Below the pieces are notes generated by a model. It was not told the DNA's origin and did no database searches. It saw only the letters and a program-made list of their open reading frames with translations. 64,000 bases of DNA, from assembly GCA_027451905.1 (NCBI GenBank), contig DAIDHV010000001.1, forward strand, positions 348,667 through 412,666, read 5' to 3'. Positions 28,133-37,446 of this stretch are shown here, one piece after another. The DNA is from Armatimonadota bacterium. GTDB lineage: Bacteria > Armatimonadota > Fimbriimonadia > Fimbriimonadales > Fimbriimonadaceae. Each line of letters starts with the position of its first letter. Position 1 is the stretch's first letter. The position numbers and the translations under genes are program-made.

Positions 28133-31100
28133 ATGCCAAGCGAAAGTTTGCAAAATGTCGTCCAGCCCTTTTCTGTCAAGCGAATCCAACTGCTGCCTTC
28201 TGCCTTTCAGGAGGCGATGGAAAAAGACCGCGACTTTCTGCTGAGTTTAGAGCCAGATCGCTTTTTGCATAGCTTTCGCACCAATGCGGGATTGCCACCC
28301 AAAGCCAAGGTCTATGGAGGATGGGAAGTTGAGCAGCTTGCTGGACACTCGCTTGGCCACTATCTTTCTGCCATTTCCCGGATGCATTATGTGGCTCAAA
28401 GCCCTGAACTGAAGGATCGGGCTGCCTACATCGTTGCCCAGCTTCAGGAGTGCCAAAAGCAAGATCCACATGGCTATTTTGCAGCCATGCCCGATACAAA
28501 GCCAATGTGGGATAAATTAAGGGCCGGTGATCCTTCTGGAGTCTTAAACTATTGGGCACCTTGGTACACCATCCATAAAGTTTTTGCTGGACTCTTGGAC
28601 GCTCACGTTCTTTTAGGATCTCCCCACGCCTTAGATGTAGCCAAAGGACTTGGTGATTGGACGATTTGGGTCACCGCCAATCTCACCCCTGATGCTTGGC
28701 AGGCCATGCTAGAAAATGAGCACGGGGGAATGAACGAATCGCTGGCTCACCTTTATGCCCTGACTGGTGAGCAGAAGTACCTAGACGCTTCTCACGACTT
28801 TTATCATAAAGCCGTTCTCGACCCCCTTTCCCAAGGGATTGATGACCTAAATGGACTGCATGCCAACACCCAAATTCCAAAGATCGTTGGCTGCGCTGTT
28901 TTGCACAACATCGAAGGCGACGCTAAACACAAAAAAATTGCCAATACATTTTGGAATAAGGTTGTCCACCATCACACTTACGCCATTGGAGGCAACTCGG
29001 TTTATGAACATTTTGGGCTGCCCGACAAGCTCAATGACACCTTAAACCCCACCACCTGCGAGACCTGCAATACCTACAACATGGTCAAACTGACCAACCT
29101 CATCTTTGCCTGGAATCCCAATTCTGAGCATGCCGACTACGCTGAGCGGGCAATCACGAATCACATTCTTGCCTCTCAAAATCACGAAACGGGGATGATG
29201 TGTTACTACGTCACCTTGATGCCCAATACCCAGAAGGTCTTTTGCACACCGTTCAATTCGTTTTGGTGTTGCACTGGCACCGGTATGGAAAACCACTCTC
29301 GGTATGGAGAATCCATCTATTTTGAGGCTAAAGACGGATTGTACATTTCTCAATTCATCCCCAGCGAACTAGACTGGAAGGAACGCAAGGCGAAGGTACG
29401 GATCGAATCTCAGCTTCCAACCGAGGGCAAAGTCACCGTGACCATGGTCCAAGCCCCCGCCGAGCCAATCAAACTTTACATTCGCAAGCCCTATTGGGCT
29501 GTTGGCAGCCCCAAGTTTTTATTAAATGGAACGCCATTGCAGTCCAATCAAAATGAGAACGGCTTCGAGACCTTCCACCATCAATTCAAAGATGGAGACG
29601 TGGTTGAAGCGGAGTTTCAGCAAGGTTATCACCTGTGGCCCATGCCCGATAACCCCAACCGAGCCGCAATTTTTTACGGTCCCACTGTTTTAGCCGGAAA
29701 TTTCGGAGCTGGTCTTTCTTCAGGGACCCAGGTTCCTGCCCTGGTCACCGGTGATATGCCCCTCAATCATTGGCTTGAGCCAAGGGCAGAATCACCAATT
29801 GACGTCATGACCAATCACGTCGGTCGGCCCCAGGACTATAAACTCATTCCCTTTAATAAAGTCATTAACCAAAAAACCAATGTGTATTGGGATTTGCTGA
29901 CCCCCGAGGAATGGTCAGAACGAGAAAAGAAGCTCGAAGCCGAAAAAGCCTTCCTGGCAGAACTCAACGCAGAAACCGTAGATCACTTTTATCCCGGCGA
30001 TCCTGCTTCCGAAAAAGCCCACAACACAACAAGCATGAAGAGCGGAAGCGGCGAATTCAATGGGCGCACGTACAGAGACGCAGCCGACGGTGGCGGCATG
30101 ACCTTCCAAATGAAGGCAATCCCCAACAAAGAAGCAGTCTTAACCCTTACTTTTTGGGGAAGCGACGTTGGCGACAGGGTCTTCGACGTGAACCTGAACG
30201 GAAAGACGGTACGAACCATCACCCTCAATAACAATCGCCCCAACGAGTTTTATCGAGAGATGATCCCCTTCAATCCTGAAGATTCAAGCACGATTACCGT
30301 CAATTTACAGGCTAAGCCAGGGGCGATGATGGGCGGTCTTTTTGGGGCAAGAACCCTTATGCCTGGTGCTCAGCTTTCCAAGCCAACTCCTGCCGTTTTC
30401 GACAAGTCTAAGAAGAAGGATCCTATTCTGCCCCATATCTATGGTCAATTCTTGGAGCACCTTGGTCACTGCATCAATCAGGGGATTTGGGCCGAAATGC
30501 TGCTGGATCGTAAGTTTTACTATCCGGTTGGCTATGAAAATTCTCCATGGCATGCCCTTGGTCATCCCCAAATTGCAATGGACCCCATTGATGCCTTTGT
30601 TGGAGAATTCACCCCTGTTATTGATGGAAATGGAAACGGCAGCGTTGGAATTTTTCAAGGAGACATCTGGCTTAAGAAAAACAGCGAGTACGTGGGATAC
30701 GTTTGGCTTAAGGGCGATGCCTTTGCTGCCCCCATCACCGTTTCCTTGGTGTGGGGCAAGACTAGCCAAGATAAAGCCGTCCATACGATTTCGAACCTGA
30801 CTTCCGACTACCAAAAGTACGAATTCAGGTTCACCTGCCCCGAAACAACCACAACCGGTCAACTGCAAATTGCTGCCGCAAACGAGGGCAAACTCTTCAT
30901 TGGCACCGTGTCTTTGATGCCTGCCGACAACCTTCAAGGAATGCGGCCCGACATTATCGAATTGCTCAAGAAGCTGGATGGCACCCTCTACCGATGGCCA
31001 GGTGGAAATTTTGCCAGTGGCTATAACTGGAAGGATGGCATCGGTGATCGAGACCGCAGGCCAGCCCGCAAGAACCCCGCGTGGACGGGGCTTGAACCCA

Positions 31101-32185
31101 ACGATTTTGGCGCCCACGAATACATGGAGCTCTGCAAAATTGTTGGATTTGAACCTCTTGTGGTTGTGAACACCGGTTTAGGCACCCAAGAAATGGCAGT
31201 AGAAGAGCTTGAGTATTTTAATGGCTCTATCCACACCCCAATGGGTAAATTGCGGGCTAAAAATGGCCATCCTGAGCCCTTCAACGTGAAGTGGTGGGGA
31301 ATCGGCAACGAAATGTTTGGAGATTGGCAGCTGGGGCATATCCCGCTTGACCAGTACACCAAGCGCCACAACCGGTTTGTTGATGCCATGCGCAAGCAAG
31401 ACTCCAACATCAAGGTTATTGGAGTTGGAGATTGCTATAGTAGCTGGTCTAAGGGAATGCTGGATAACTGCTGGAACCGCTTAGATGTGCTAAGCGAGCA
31501 TTTCTATTGCCAGGAAAGCAAAGATTTATTTACTCATGTTGATCTCATAGCGAATCAGGTTCGATTTAAGGTTGGCGTGCACCGCAAACTCCGAGAAACA
31601 GATCCGATTATCAAGGCTCACCCCGTCCCCATTGCCTTTGATGAATGGAATTACTGGTATGGCCCTTACATTTACGGTGAACTGGGCACCCGCTATTTCT
31701 GGAAAGATGGTATGGGCATTGCAAGGGGTTTGCATGAAATGTTTAAAAACACGGATATCGTGCATGGCGCCAACTATGCCCAAACTGTCAACGTCATTGG
31801 CGCGATTAAGGCGACACCTTTCACAACATGGATTGAAACCACCGGCCTCATTTTAGAAATGTACCGTCGCCACTTTGGTTCAACCCCCATTGAAGTTTCT
31901 GATCCTCCTGCCCACGTGAGTTGGTCGGCAGCTTTGGTTGATGATGGCAAAACCGTGTCGTTTGCCTGCATCAATCCCACTCCGATCACGGTTCGAGCCG
32001 CTCCATCTGGGCTTTCGTCATCGTTGCGAGCCACTCTGAAGGCGGTTCAAATATCAAATTCAGACCCCATGTCTTACAACGATGAGAACCATCCCAACCG
32101 GATTCGGATTGAGACGGTGGATCTAGACTGTAAAAACGGGATCGCCTTCCCACCCCTCAGCGTGACAATCGTACATTTGACCTAA
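28133..32185 (+). CDS. GH127-GH51 fusion: beta- and alpha-L-arabinofuranosidase
   Basis: A 1350-aa cytoplasmic-type protein (no signal peptide). Residues about 20-540 are GH127 (DUF1680): GHSLGHYLSA, HGGMNESLA, then the zinc ligand set Glu310 and Cys312 (CETCNTYN) and Cys379-Cys380 (WCCTGTGMENH), where the first Cys of the pair is the nucleophile in HypBA1. Residues about 600-740 form a beta-sandwich linker. From about 760 the sequence is GH51: HIYGQFLEHLG, a CBM-like insert, RWPGGNFASGYNW, acid/base Glu1060 in IGNEMFGDW and nucleophile Glu1171 in FDEWNYWYG. The two activities remove beta-L- and alpha-L-arabinofuranose, as on hydroxyproline-rich plant glycoproteins and arabinans. The ATG at 28133 is chosen over a TTG at 28103. 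Confidence 0.88.
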   Translation: MPSESLQNVVQPFSVKRIQLLPSAFQEAMEKDRDFLLSLEPDRFLHSFRTNAGLPPKAKVYGGWEVEQLAGHSLGHYLSAISRMHYVAQSPELKDRAAYIVAQLQECQKQDPHGYFAAMPDTKPMWDKLRAGDPSGVLNYWAPWYTIHKVFAGLLDAHVLLGSPHALDVAKGLGDWTIWVTANLTPDAWQAMLENEHGGMNESLAHLYALTGEQKYLDASHDFYHKAVLDPLSQGIDDLNGLHANTQIPKIVGCAVLHNIEGDAKHKKIANTFWNKVVHHHTYAIGGNSVYEHFGLPDKLNDTLNPTTCETCNTYNMVKLTNLIFAWNPNSEHADYAERAITNHILASQNHETGMMCYYVTLMPNTQKVFCTPFNSFWCCTGTGMENHSRYGESIYFEAKDGLYISQFIPSELDWKERKAKVRIESQLPTEGKVTVTMVQAPAEPIKLYIRKPYWAVGSPKFLLNGTPLQSNQNENGFETFHHQFKDGDVVEAEFQQGYHLWPMPDNPNRAAIFYGPTVLAGNFGAGLSSGTQVPALVTGDMPLNHWLEPRAESPIDVMTNHVGRPQDYKLIPFNKVINQKTNVYWDLLTPEEWSEREKKLEAEKAFLAELNAETVDHFYPGDPASEKAHNTTSMKSGSGEFNGRTYRDAADGGGMTFQMKAIPNKEAVLTLTFWGSDVGDRVFDVNLNGKTVRTITLNNNRPNEFYREMIPFNPEDSSTITVNLQAKPGAMMGGLFGARTLMPGAQLSKPTPAVFDKSKKKDPILPHIYGQFLEHLGHCINQGIWAEMLLDRKFYYPVGYENSPWHALGHPQIAMDPIDAFVGEFTPVIDGNGNGSVGIFQGDIWLKKNSEYVGYVWLKGDAFAAPITVSLVWGKTSQDKAVHTISNLTSDYQKYEFRFTCPETTTTGQLQIAAANEGKLFIGTVSLMPADNLQGMRPDIIELLKKLDGTLYRWPGGNFASGYNWKDGIGDRDRRPARKNPAWTGLEPNDFGAHEYMELCKIVGFEPLVVVNTGLGTQEMAVEELEYFNGSIHTPMGKLRAKNGHPEPFNVKWWGIGNEMFGDWQLGHIPLDQYTKRHNRFVDAMRKQDSNIKVIGVGDCYSSWSKGMLDNCWNRLDVLSEHFYCQESKDLFTHVDLIANQVRFKVGVHRKLRETDPIIKAHPVPIAFDEWNYWYGPYIYGELGTRYFWKDGMGIARGLHEMFKNTDIVHGANYAQTVNVIGAIKATPFTTWIETTGLILEMYRRHFGSTPIEVSDPPAHVSWSAALVDDGKTVSFACINPTPITVRAAPSGLSSSLRATLKAVQISNSDPMSYNDENHPNRIRIETVDLDCKNGIAFPPLSVTIVHLT

Positions 32186-32621
32186 CTTAATGGCAAACGG
32201 TGATTGAATTCGGCAGGGTTTCCCTGTTAACTTCTTATAAATCGGATTCTACGAAGGAAACACGTGTAGCCTTTGCACAATTGCCAGGAACTTCGCATAA
32301 CAACTTAATGAAGTCAACACAGACATAGTCCACTGATAAATATTTGGAGATTGGCAAGCAGAAAAGTCGTGTTTCTAGCTTCGGAATCAGCGACCCTAAG
32401 TTTTGAAAGCCTACAAATGTACTCTCTGTCTCTCCTACTCCAGGTCAGATCGCCTAGGTTAAAATCACCTTCACTCGGGTTTGCGGCGAGAGAATCTAAC
32501 CATCTTAAAATCCTGGCGGACCCGTTGCCGAAAATCGCTAAGTGGAAGGGTACCATACTTGTAGCTATCAACGCGGGGCAAAGTGCTTATTTGGCACGGG
32601 GATTGCAGAGGTACCAGAGTT
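32186..32621 (+). other. 436-bp stretch without a convincing gene
   Basis: Only a weak hairpin, CAGGG-TTT-CCCTG at 32214-32226, follows the fusion gene and may act as terminator. Short overlapping frames on both strands lack start signals and protein-like composition. No tRNA, repeat or attachment site is visible. It marks the left edge of the accessory-looking segment that reaches to about 35,360. Confidence 0.5.
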
Positions 32622-33821
32622 ATGAATGAGCCAGACTCTCCGCCCATATCTGCTCAGTATGCAGAACAAAACGAAGTCGATTCAAGTCAGGTTCCAGGTC
32701 GCAAGCAGCCTAATCCAGCCGCTCGTAGAATATTGGTAGCGGACGGAATTCGCGGAATTGCAGCGTTTCTCATTGTTTTAGACCACAACGCAAAATCATA
32801 TTTGCATTACTTGACTGCCCCCAAACCGGGTAGTCCTTTGATCAGCGTTCATTTATTTCCAGGTCTAGAGCTTGCCGTGGCAGTGTTTATAACCCTCAGT
32901 GGATTCGTCCTTTCTTTACCGCTCTGGCAATCCGACAGAGTTGTTGAAAACTACACCGAGTTCGTGGCTAAGCGAGCCATCAGGCTGTTGCCACCTTACC
33001 TGATTTCCATGTCCATTGCTTTTATCGTTGAAAAATTCATATTTAGAACTTCTATTCCCGGCTCAACCCTTTTAGCTCCGACCTGGTCACAGTACCTAGA
33101 GCACGTATTTCTAATATTCAATTGGAATAAAGCGGTTTTCTCAATAGGTTTTCTTTACTGGAGCATTGCAACCGAATTCCAATTGTATCTGATTTTTCCA
33201 TTCATTCAACGCCTTCTCAGGCAGCGGCTGTCTTTTGCATTGTGGAGCATGGCACCTTTCCTTATGCTGATGCTTGTGCTATCTCCCCTTAGGTCCAATC
33301 CGGGTCTTCTGCAAGCTTTGCAGCGAACTCCCATCGCCCTCCTGCCGAACTTCGTAATCGGGATTGCGGCAGCAAAGGTCGTTGGCTCAAAGAAGATCGG
33401 AACTGCTCATACCGCCGTTGGTGTGGCGCTTGTTCTGGTTGGCTTTGCGCTCAATTCATTCCTCTTCTTCACTCCACTGTACCAACCTCCATATTTCAGT
33501 TACATGTGGACAACGGTGATCGCAGGAGTCGGAGTGGGGCTAATCCTAGCAAGAGGGGATTCCGGTTCAGTTAGCCGCATTCTGAGTTCCAGGGTACTTG
33601 TATACCTTGGGATGATTTCGTACACGCTCTACGTTACGCATGACCTCGTGGCCCACGCATTGTATAAGGTTCTTGCACCGCTTGAGGCAAACCACCGTTG
33701 GGTGGCGTACTGGATATCGGTAGCGATGGGTGTAGCATTTGCTGCGCTCGTTTACCCAATTTTAGAACGACCGTTTCATAACCTGAGCCGCAAGTTCGGG
33801 AAGCTAAAAAGGACATTGTGA
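32622..33821 (+). CDS. Acyltransferase-3 (OafA-like) membrane protein, second copy
   Basis: A 399-aa acyltransferase-3 protein. After a hydrophilic tail of about 45 residues comes ADGIRGIAAFLIVLDHNAKS, with His in the conserved position, then AVAVFITLSGFVLSLPL and KRAIRLLPPYLIS, the RxxRLLPxY motif. About ten membrane segments follow, ending in basic KFGKLKRT. I start at the ATG at 32622; the open frame upstream to 32583 contains no family sequence, and AGAGG lies about ten bases ahead. It is only distantly similar to the protein at 23783-25036 and stands alone, so its glycan target is unknown. Confidence 0.85.
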   Translation: MNEPDSPPISAQYAEQNEVDSSQVPGRKQPNPAARRILVADGIRGIAAFLIVLDHNAKSYLHYLTAPKPGSPLISVHLFPGLELAVAVFITLSGFVLSLPLWQSDRVVENYTEFVAKRAIRLLPPYLISMSIAFIVEKFIFRTSIPGSTLLAPTWSQYLEHVFLIFNWNKAVFSIGFLYWSIATEFQLYLIFPFIQRLLRQRLSFALWSMAPFLMLMLVLSPLRSNPGLLQALQRTPIALLPNFVIGIAAAKVVGSKKIGTAHTAVGVALVLVGFALNSFLFFTPLYQPPYFSYMWTTVIAGVGVGLILARGDSGSVSRILSSRVLVYLGMISYTLYVTHDLVAHALYKVLAPLEANHRWVAYWISVAMGVAFAALVYPILERPFHNLSRKFGKLKRTL

Positions 33822-33862
33822 CCGGTCACCACTTATTGATTCAGTTTAGATGTTAGGATTAC

Positions 33863-33997
33863 CTACCGTTCGTGGTGCATCTGATTTGCAATATTTTCCA
33901 AAATGGTGGGGAGCCCATGGAAATAGACGATGCCAGCCGTTACCAGCGCTGACGCAGTGGAAATGAGGGCGATCATGGCAAGGTACTTAAAATTCAT
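33863..33997 (-). CDS. 44-aa single-helix membrane peptide
   Basis: A short frame from the ATG at 33997 to TAG at 33863 encodes MNFKYLAMIALISTASALVT, a hydrophobic helix continuing through AGIVYFHG, and an amphipathic tail ending in NQMHHER. AGGTT lies 8 nt before the start. It lies 39 nt after the prepilin gene in the same direction and is probably its last operon partner. It could be a membrane microprotein or a leader-type peptide. No family was recognised; confidence rests on composition, start signal and position. Confidence 0.45.
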   Translation of the reverse strand: MNFKYLAMIALISTASALVTAGIVYFHGLPTILENIANQMHHER

Positions 33998-34036
33998 GAA
34001 GCAACCTAGCGCTAAATTCACATAGGCGCTTACCTC

Positions 34037-34696
34037 TTAGAACGACTTCCAAAACTGCCTGCACTCGTCTCCGCTTTGGGCAACTATCGCCTTAAGGTGT
34101 CCATCCCCAAACACGGCATTACCGTAGTTTCCATGCACGGTTTCGACGTGCTCGTAGTCAAGATCATGCATCGGCAGAAACGTGTCCTGAATCATGCACC
34201 ACTTAGATGGGTTTACAACGTCGGTACTAACCACAACCTTATAGTCACTCTCAAAAGGTGACCATCCGGATAGGTAGCTCGAATATTTATGAGTACCGGT
34301 GATAAAACCTTCGGTTTTTGTACCAAAGTAGGAATCAAGCGGGCAACGGATCAGATTCTTCGTCACTCCATAGGGTGCTAATTCTTGGACCAAGCGAGCC
34401 GTGCTTCCTTGAGACCAACTGAAGATATTGATCGGGTTACCGTTCTCGAAGCCGGTTGTCATTCGGTCCCAACCGAGATCATCTGGCGGAAAAGTTCCGT
34501 TATTCTCAGCTAAATATTGAGAAACACCCATTTGAAGTTGATGCAGGTTATTTGCACAAGCAGAAATTTTGCCAGCCCTCAGGCCAAACAAAAGTGCTGG
34601 CACTAAGATTGCAGCCAAAATTGCGGCAATCCCAATGACAACGAGGACCTCAATAAGTGTGACGCCCTTTTCTCGGCCCAGTGCTTTCAGGGCCAC
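34037..34696 (-). CDS. H-X9-DG type prepilin (GTG start)
   Basis: With the GTG at 34696 the protein is 219 aa: leader VALKALGREKG, then VTLIEVLVVIGIAAILAAIL, a class-III signal with Gly before the cleavage site and Glu5. The body ends with HGNYGNAVFGDGH, matching the H-X9-DG signature of large prepilin families in Planctomycetes, Verrucomicrobia and Armatimonadota. The GTG lies 2 nt after the stop of the Cys-rich gene and has GGAACG upstream, so translation is probably coupled. A longer open frame to 34834 overlaps that gene completely out of frame and is rejected. It lies far from the main pilus block, so PilD would act in trans. Confidence 0.85.
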   Translation of the reverse strand: MALKALGREKGVTLIEVLVVIGIAAILAAILVPALLFGLRAGKISACANNLHQLQMGVSQYLAENNGTFPPDDLGWDRMTTGFENGNPINIFSWSQGSTARLVQELAPYGVTKNLIRCPLDSYFGTKTEGFITGTHKYSSYLSGWSPFESDYKVVVSTDVVNPSKWCMIQDTFLPMHDLDYEHVETVHGNYGNAVFGDGHLKAIVAQSGDECRQFWKSF

Positions 34697-34698
34697 CG

Positions 34699-35079
34699 CT
34701 AGTTCGTTCCACCGCCGGGCGAAATCGTAGCATCGCAGCTTAAACTTGATTGATAGGTCGATTGAATATTCCCGGTACCAGGTGTGCAATTGAAAGAACT
34801 GAATAACTTCCACCAGCATTTTGCGGTGTTGCACTGATCAAAGGTTGATCCTCCTGAGCACAGTTCATGACCACTTGGGATTAGCTGTTCCGAGGAATTA
34901 ATGGTCAGATGATAACACTCTTGGTTGCAAGCATCGACTTTGTAACAGTTCACATAAATGCCCAGAGGCCTAGGCGATGTTGAGCCAGTGTCCACGACAA
35001 AAATCGTGCAAGCCCCCAAAGACACAGACGCTGAAACGAGAACAGCAACAGCGTGCAAGAAATATCTTCCAACGTCCAT
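34699..35079 (-). CDS. Small exported Cys-rich protein, possible lipoprotein
   Basis: A 126-aa product with a clear export signal: MDVGRYFLHAVAVLVSASVS followed by LGAC, a plausible lipobox with Cys24. Eight further cysteines (45, 51, 55, 74, 83, 88, 98, 115) suggest up to four disulfides outside the cytoplasm. The C-terminus is Gly/Thr rich. No known family was recognised. It directly precedes the prepilin gene with a 2-nt gap and may be secreted or assembled with it. No good Shine-Dalgarno site precedes the ATG at 35079, but the signal peptide begins there. Confidence 0.6.
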   Translation of the reverse strand: MDVGRYFLHAVAVLVSASVSLGACTIFVVDTGSTSPRPLGIYVNCYKVDACNQECYHLTINSSEQLIPSGHELCSGGSTFDQCNTAKCWWKLFSSFNCTPGTGNIQSTYQSSLSCDATISPGGGTN

Positions 35080-35363
35080 ATGGCAATGTTACCCAGGCCC
35101 GAAAATCGGTCGTCAAGTAATTCTGAATTTTCCCTAATACTTTTTGTAAATATATTGGACTGCGGCTGGGATTCAACTTCTCCACTCTTTCCTATGCAAC
35201 TTGGCCCTGCCTCTATTTCAAAAATTACGCATGAATTAACAAAATTTGACCGATGCGAAACGAGGGCCTAGGTCCGTTCAATAGGGGATGGAATGGATTA
35301 GGGCCAGCCAGTTGCCACCAAAACCGGCAAGGCGTCCACGGCTATGTCATCACATACAAGTCG

Positions 35364-37271
35364 CTATGTAGAAAGGTGGTCCTTGACCCTTTCTGCCATC
35401 GTCTTGGTCATTGTCGGCACTGCCGCCAGCTCTTCAACTGACGCCCGCCGTATCCCCTCAACTGAACCAAAAGTTCGCAAAAGCAGCCTGCGACGGCGTG
35501 GACCAATGCCGGGAATCTCTTCCAAAGCCGATCCTGTCATTCTTTTGTCTCTCAGTTTGCGATGGTAAGTTAACGCAAACCGGTGGGCCTCATCCCGCAG
35601 CTTCCTTAGCAGCATCAACCCAGGAGACTCAAGTGGCAACTCGACTTCGGTAAAACCATAATCTTTTGGGGCTCTGCGCAAGTAAGAATAAGCCTCATCT
35701 GGTGCGGGCAGGGCCACATCATGAGACTTCGCCTCATGGGGAACATAAATTAGCTCATGACGCTTGGCAAGCCCAACCATAGGGGTGGTTAAACCAAGCT
35801 CGTCTCTTGCCTTAAGGGCTGCCCCAAGCTGACCTTTACCCCCATCAATCATAAAGAGATCGGGCAGCTGTGCAAATTTCGCGTCTCCATCTAAAAACGC
35901 TCTCAGCCGCCTTGTGATGACTTCGTGCATCATGGCAAAGTCGTTAGGACTTTCTGGATGATATCGAATTTTGAACCTACGATACTCGGCGGGTGCGGGG
36001 TCTCCGTTCTCGGTGACAACCATCGAGCCCACTGGCGCCGTACCCTGAATGTTAGAAATATCGTAGCCTTCAATCCTCAACGGAGGAACCGACAACTCCA
36101 GGGAATCTTGTAGCTGAGCAATGGCAGATTCTTTCCATCCTTCTTTCCTTGCCAATTCTTCTGCCATTTCTGAAAGAGCTTGTTCTGCATTGGCTGCTGC
36201 CATGTCCACCAACTTCAACTTTTCACCTCCTTGCGGTACTTCCAAAGTGACCGCAGACCCTTTCTTTTGTCGAAGCCAAGACTGAACGATGTTCCGCTCC
36301 TCAAATTCAACGGGAAGGATAATCTCTCTTGGAACCTCGGGGGCATCAGAATAAAACTGCTTGACGAACTCTTGCACCGCCTCCGAGGGGGCCGAATCGC
36401 CAGCACCCTCTAACCGAAATTGGCGCTGACCTATGAGCTTGCCGCCTCGAATGTACAGCATCTGTACCGCCGCGCCCCGTTCATCCTTCACCATCGCAAT
36501 GACGTCCTGATCAATCCCATCACCATTGATAACCTTTTGTCTTTGCAGCACATGATTGATCGCAAGAATCTGGTCTCGCAGCTTAGCCGCTCTTTCAAAT
36601 TCTTCCGCCTCTGCGGCTCGTGCCATTTCTGACTTTAGCTCATCAAGCAAAGCTTCTTCTTTGCCACTCAGAAACCGCTCAACCTGGGCGATGACCTTAT
36701 CGTATTCACTCTTGTCGCTAAGCCCCGCGCAGGGTGCCAGGCACTGCCCCAAATGAAAATACAAACAGGGACGCTGCTCTTGCCGCCCAGACCAGCTTTT
36801 CCCGCACGGAATCAGCGGAAAGACCTTGTGCAAAAGCTGCAAGGTATCTCGAACGCTGAATGTATTTGTGTACGGCCCAAAATACTTTCCGCCATCCTTT
36901 TTAACCTTGCGAGTAAACAGAACTCGAGGAAACTTTTCTTTGGTGACAACGATGTACGGGTAGCTCTTGTCGTCTCGGAGCCTTACATTAAATGGTGGCC
37001 GATACCGTTTGATTAAGTTGCATTCCAAAACGAGGGCTTCGATTTCGGAATCAACAACAATCGTTTCGATATCTTGGATTTTGGTGACAAGCCTTGCAAT
37101 CCGAAGCCCATGGTTGGCAGACGGCTGAAAATAACTTCGCACCCGTTGCCTCAGGTTGATTGCCTTGCCTACATACAAAACCTCTTCTTTCTCATCGCGG
37201 TAAATGTAGCAACCGGGTTGGGTTGGAAGCCGCTTTAGCTTTTCTTCAACTTTTTCCGGCAGGGTCTTCAT
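35364..37271 (-). CDS. uvrC: Excinuclease ABC subunit C
   Basis: A 635-aa nuclease that cuts damaged DNA on both sides of a lesion in nucleotide-excision repair. It has the GIY-YIG domain (residues about 13-95, CYIYRDEKEEVLYVGKA), a UvrB-interacting UVR segment around 205-240 (ELKSEMARAAEAEEFERAAKL), a Cys-containing middle, the RNase-H-like C-terminal nuclease domain (IEGYDISNIQGT, MIDGGKGQLGAA) and a helix-hairpin-helix pair at the end (EEIPGIGPRRRRLLLRTFGS). Size and order are normal. It stands alone, divergent from the MFS gene, with a 175-bp gap between them. Confidence 0.96.
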   Translation of the reverse strand: MKTLPEKVEEKLKRLPTQPGCYIYRDEKEEVLYVGKAINLRQRVRSYFQPSANHGLRIARLVTKIQDIETIVVDSEIEALVLECNLIKRYRPPFNVRLRDDKSYPYIVVTKEKFPRVLFTRKVKKDGGKYFGPYTNTFSVRDTLQLLHKVFPLIPCGKSWSGRQEQRPCLYFHLGQCLAPCAGLSDKSEYDKVIAQVERFLSGKEEALLDELKSEMARAAEAEEFERAAKLRDQILAINHVLQRQKVINGDGIDQDVIAMVKDERGAAVQMLYIRGGKLIGQRQFRLEGAGDSAPSEAVQEFVKQFYSDAPEVPREIILPVEFEERNIVQSWLRQKKGSAVTLEVPQGGEKLKLVDMAAANAEQALSEMAEELARKEGWKESAIAQLQDSLELSVPPLRIEGYDISNIQGTAPVGSMVVTENGDPAPAEYRRFKIRYHPESPNDFAMMHEVITRRLRAFLDGDAKFAQLPDLFMIDGGKGQLGAALKARDELGLTTPMVGLAKRHELIYVPHEAKSHDVALPAPDEAYSYLRRAPKDYGFTEVELPLESPGLMLLRKLRDEAHRFALTYHRKLRDKRMTGSALEEIPGIGPRRRRLLLRTFGSVEGIRRASVEELAAVPTMTKTMAERVKDHLST

Positions 37272-37446
37272 GAGATTTCAATCTGTACTTCTTATTTCAG
37301 TTTATCTATGTCTGCATATTAGGCTAAAAGCCCCACTTGAAACTGGTTTGAGTTTCTGAGAACTCTCTTATGAATTGAATTCAAGGTGCCAGCCTCACTG
37401 TTTTGCCTAGACTGCTCCTCCGCCAAAGGTACGCTGACCCTTTAGA

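Noticed and set aside
32314-32629. Short opposing frames in the gap before the second acyltransferase
   Set aside because: No start signals, no recognisable motifs, and they overlap each other; composition looks random.
34697-34834. N-terminal extension of the H-X9-DG prepilin
   Set aside because: It overlaps the Cys-rich gene out of frame and would bury the class-III leader; the GTG at 34696 gives a normal leader.
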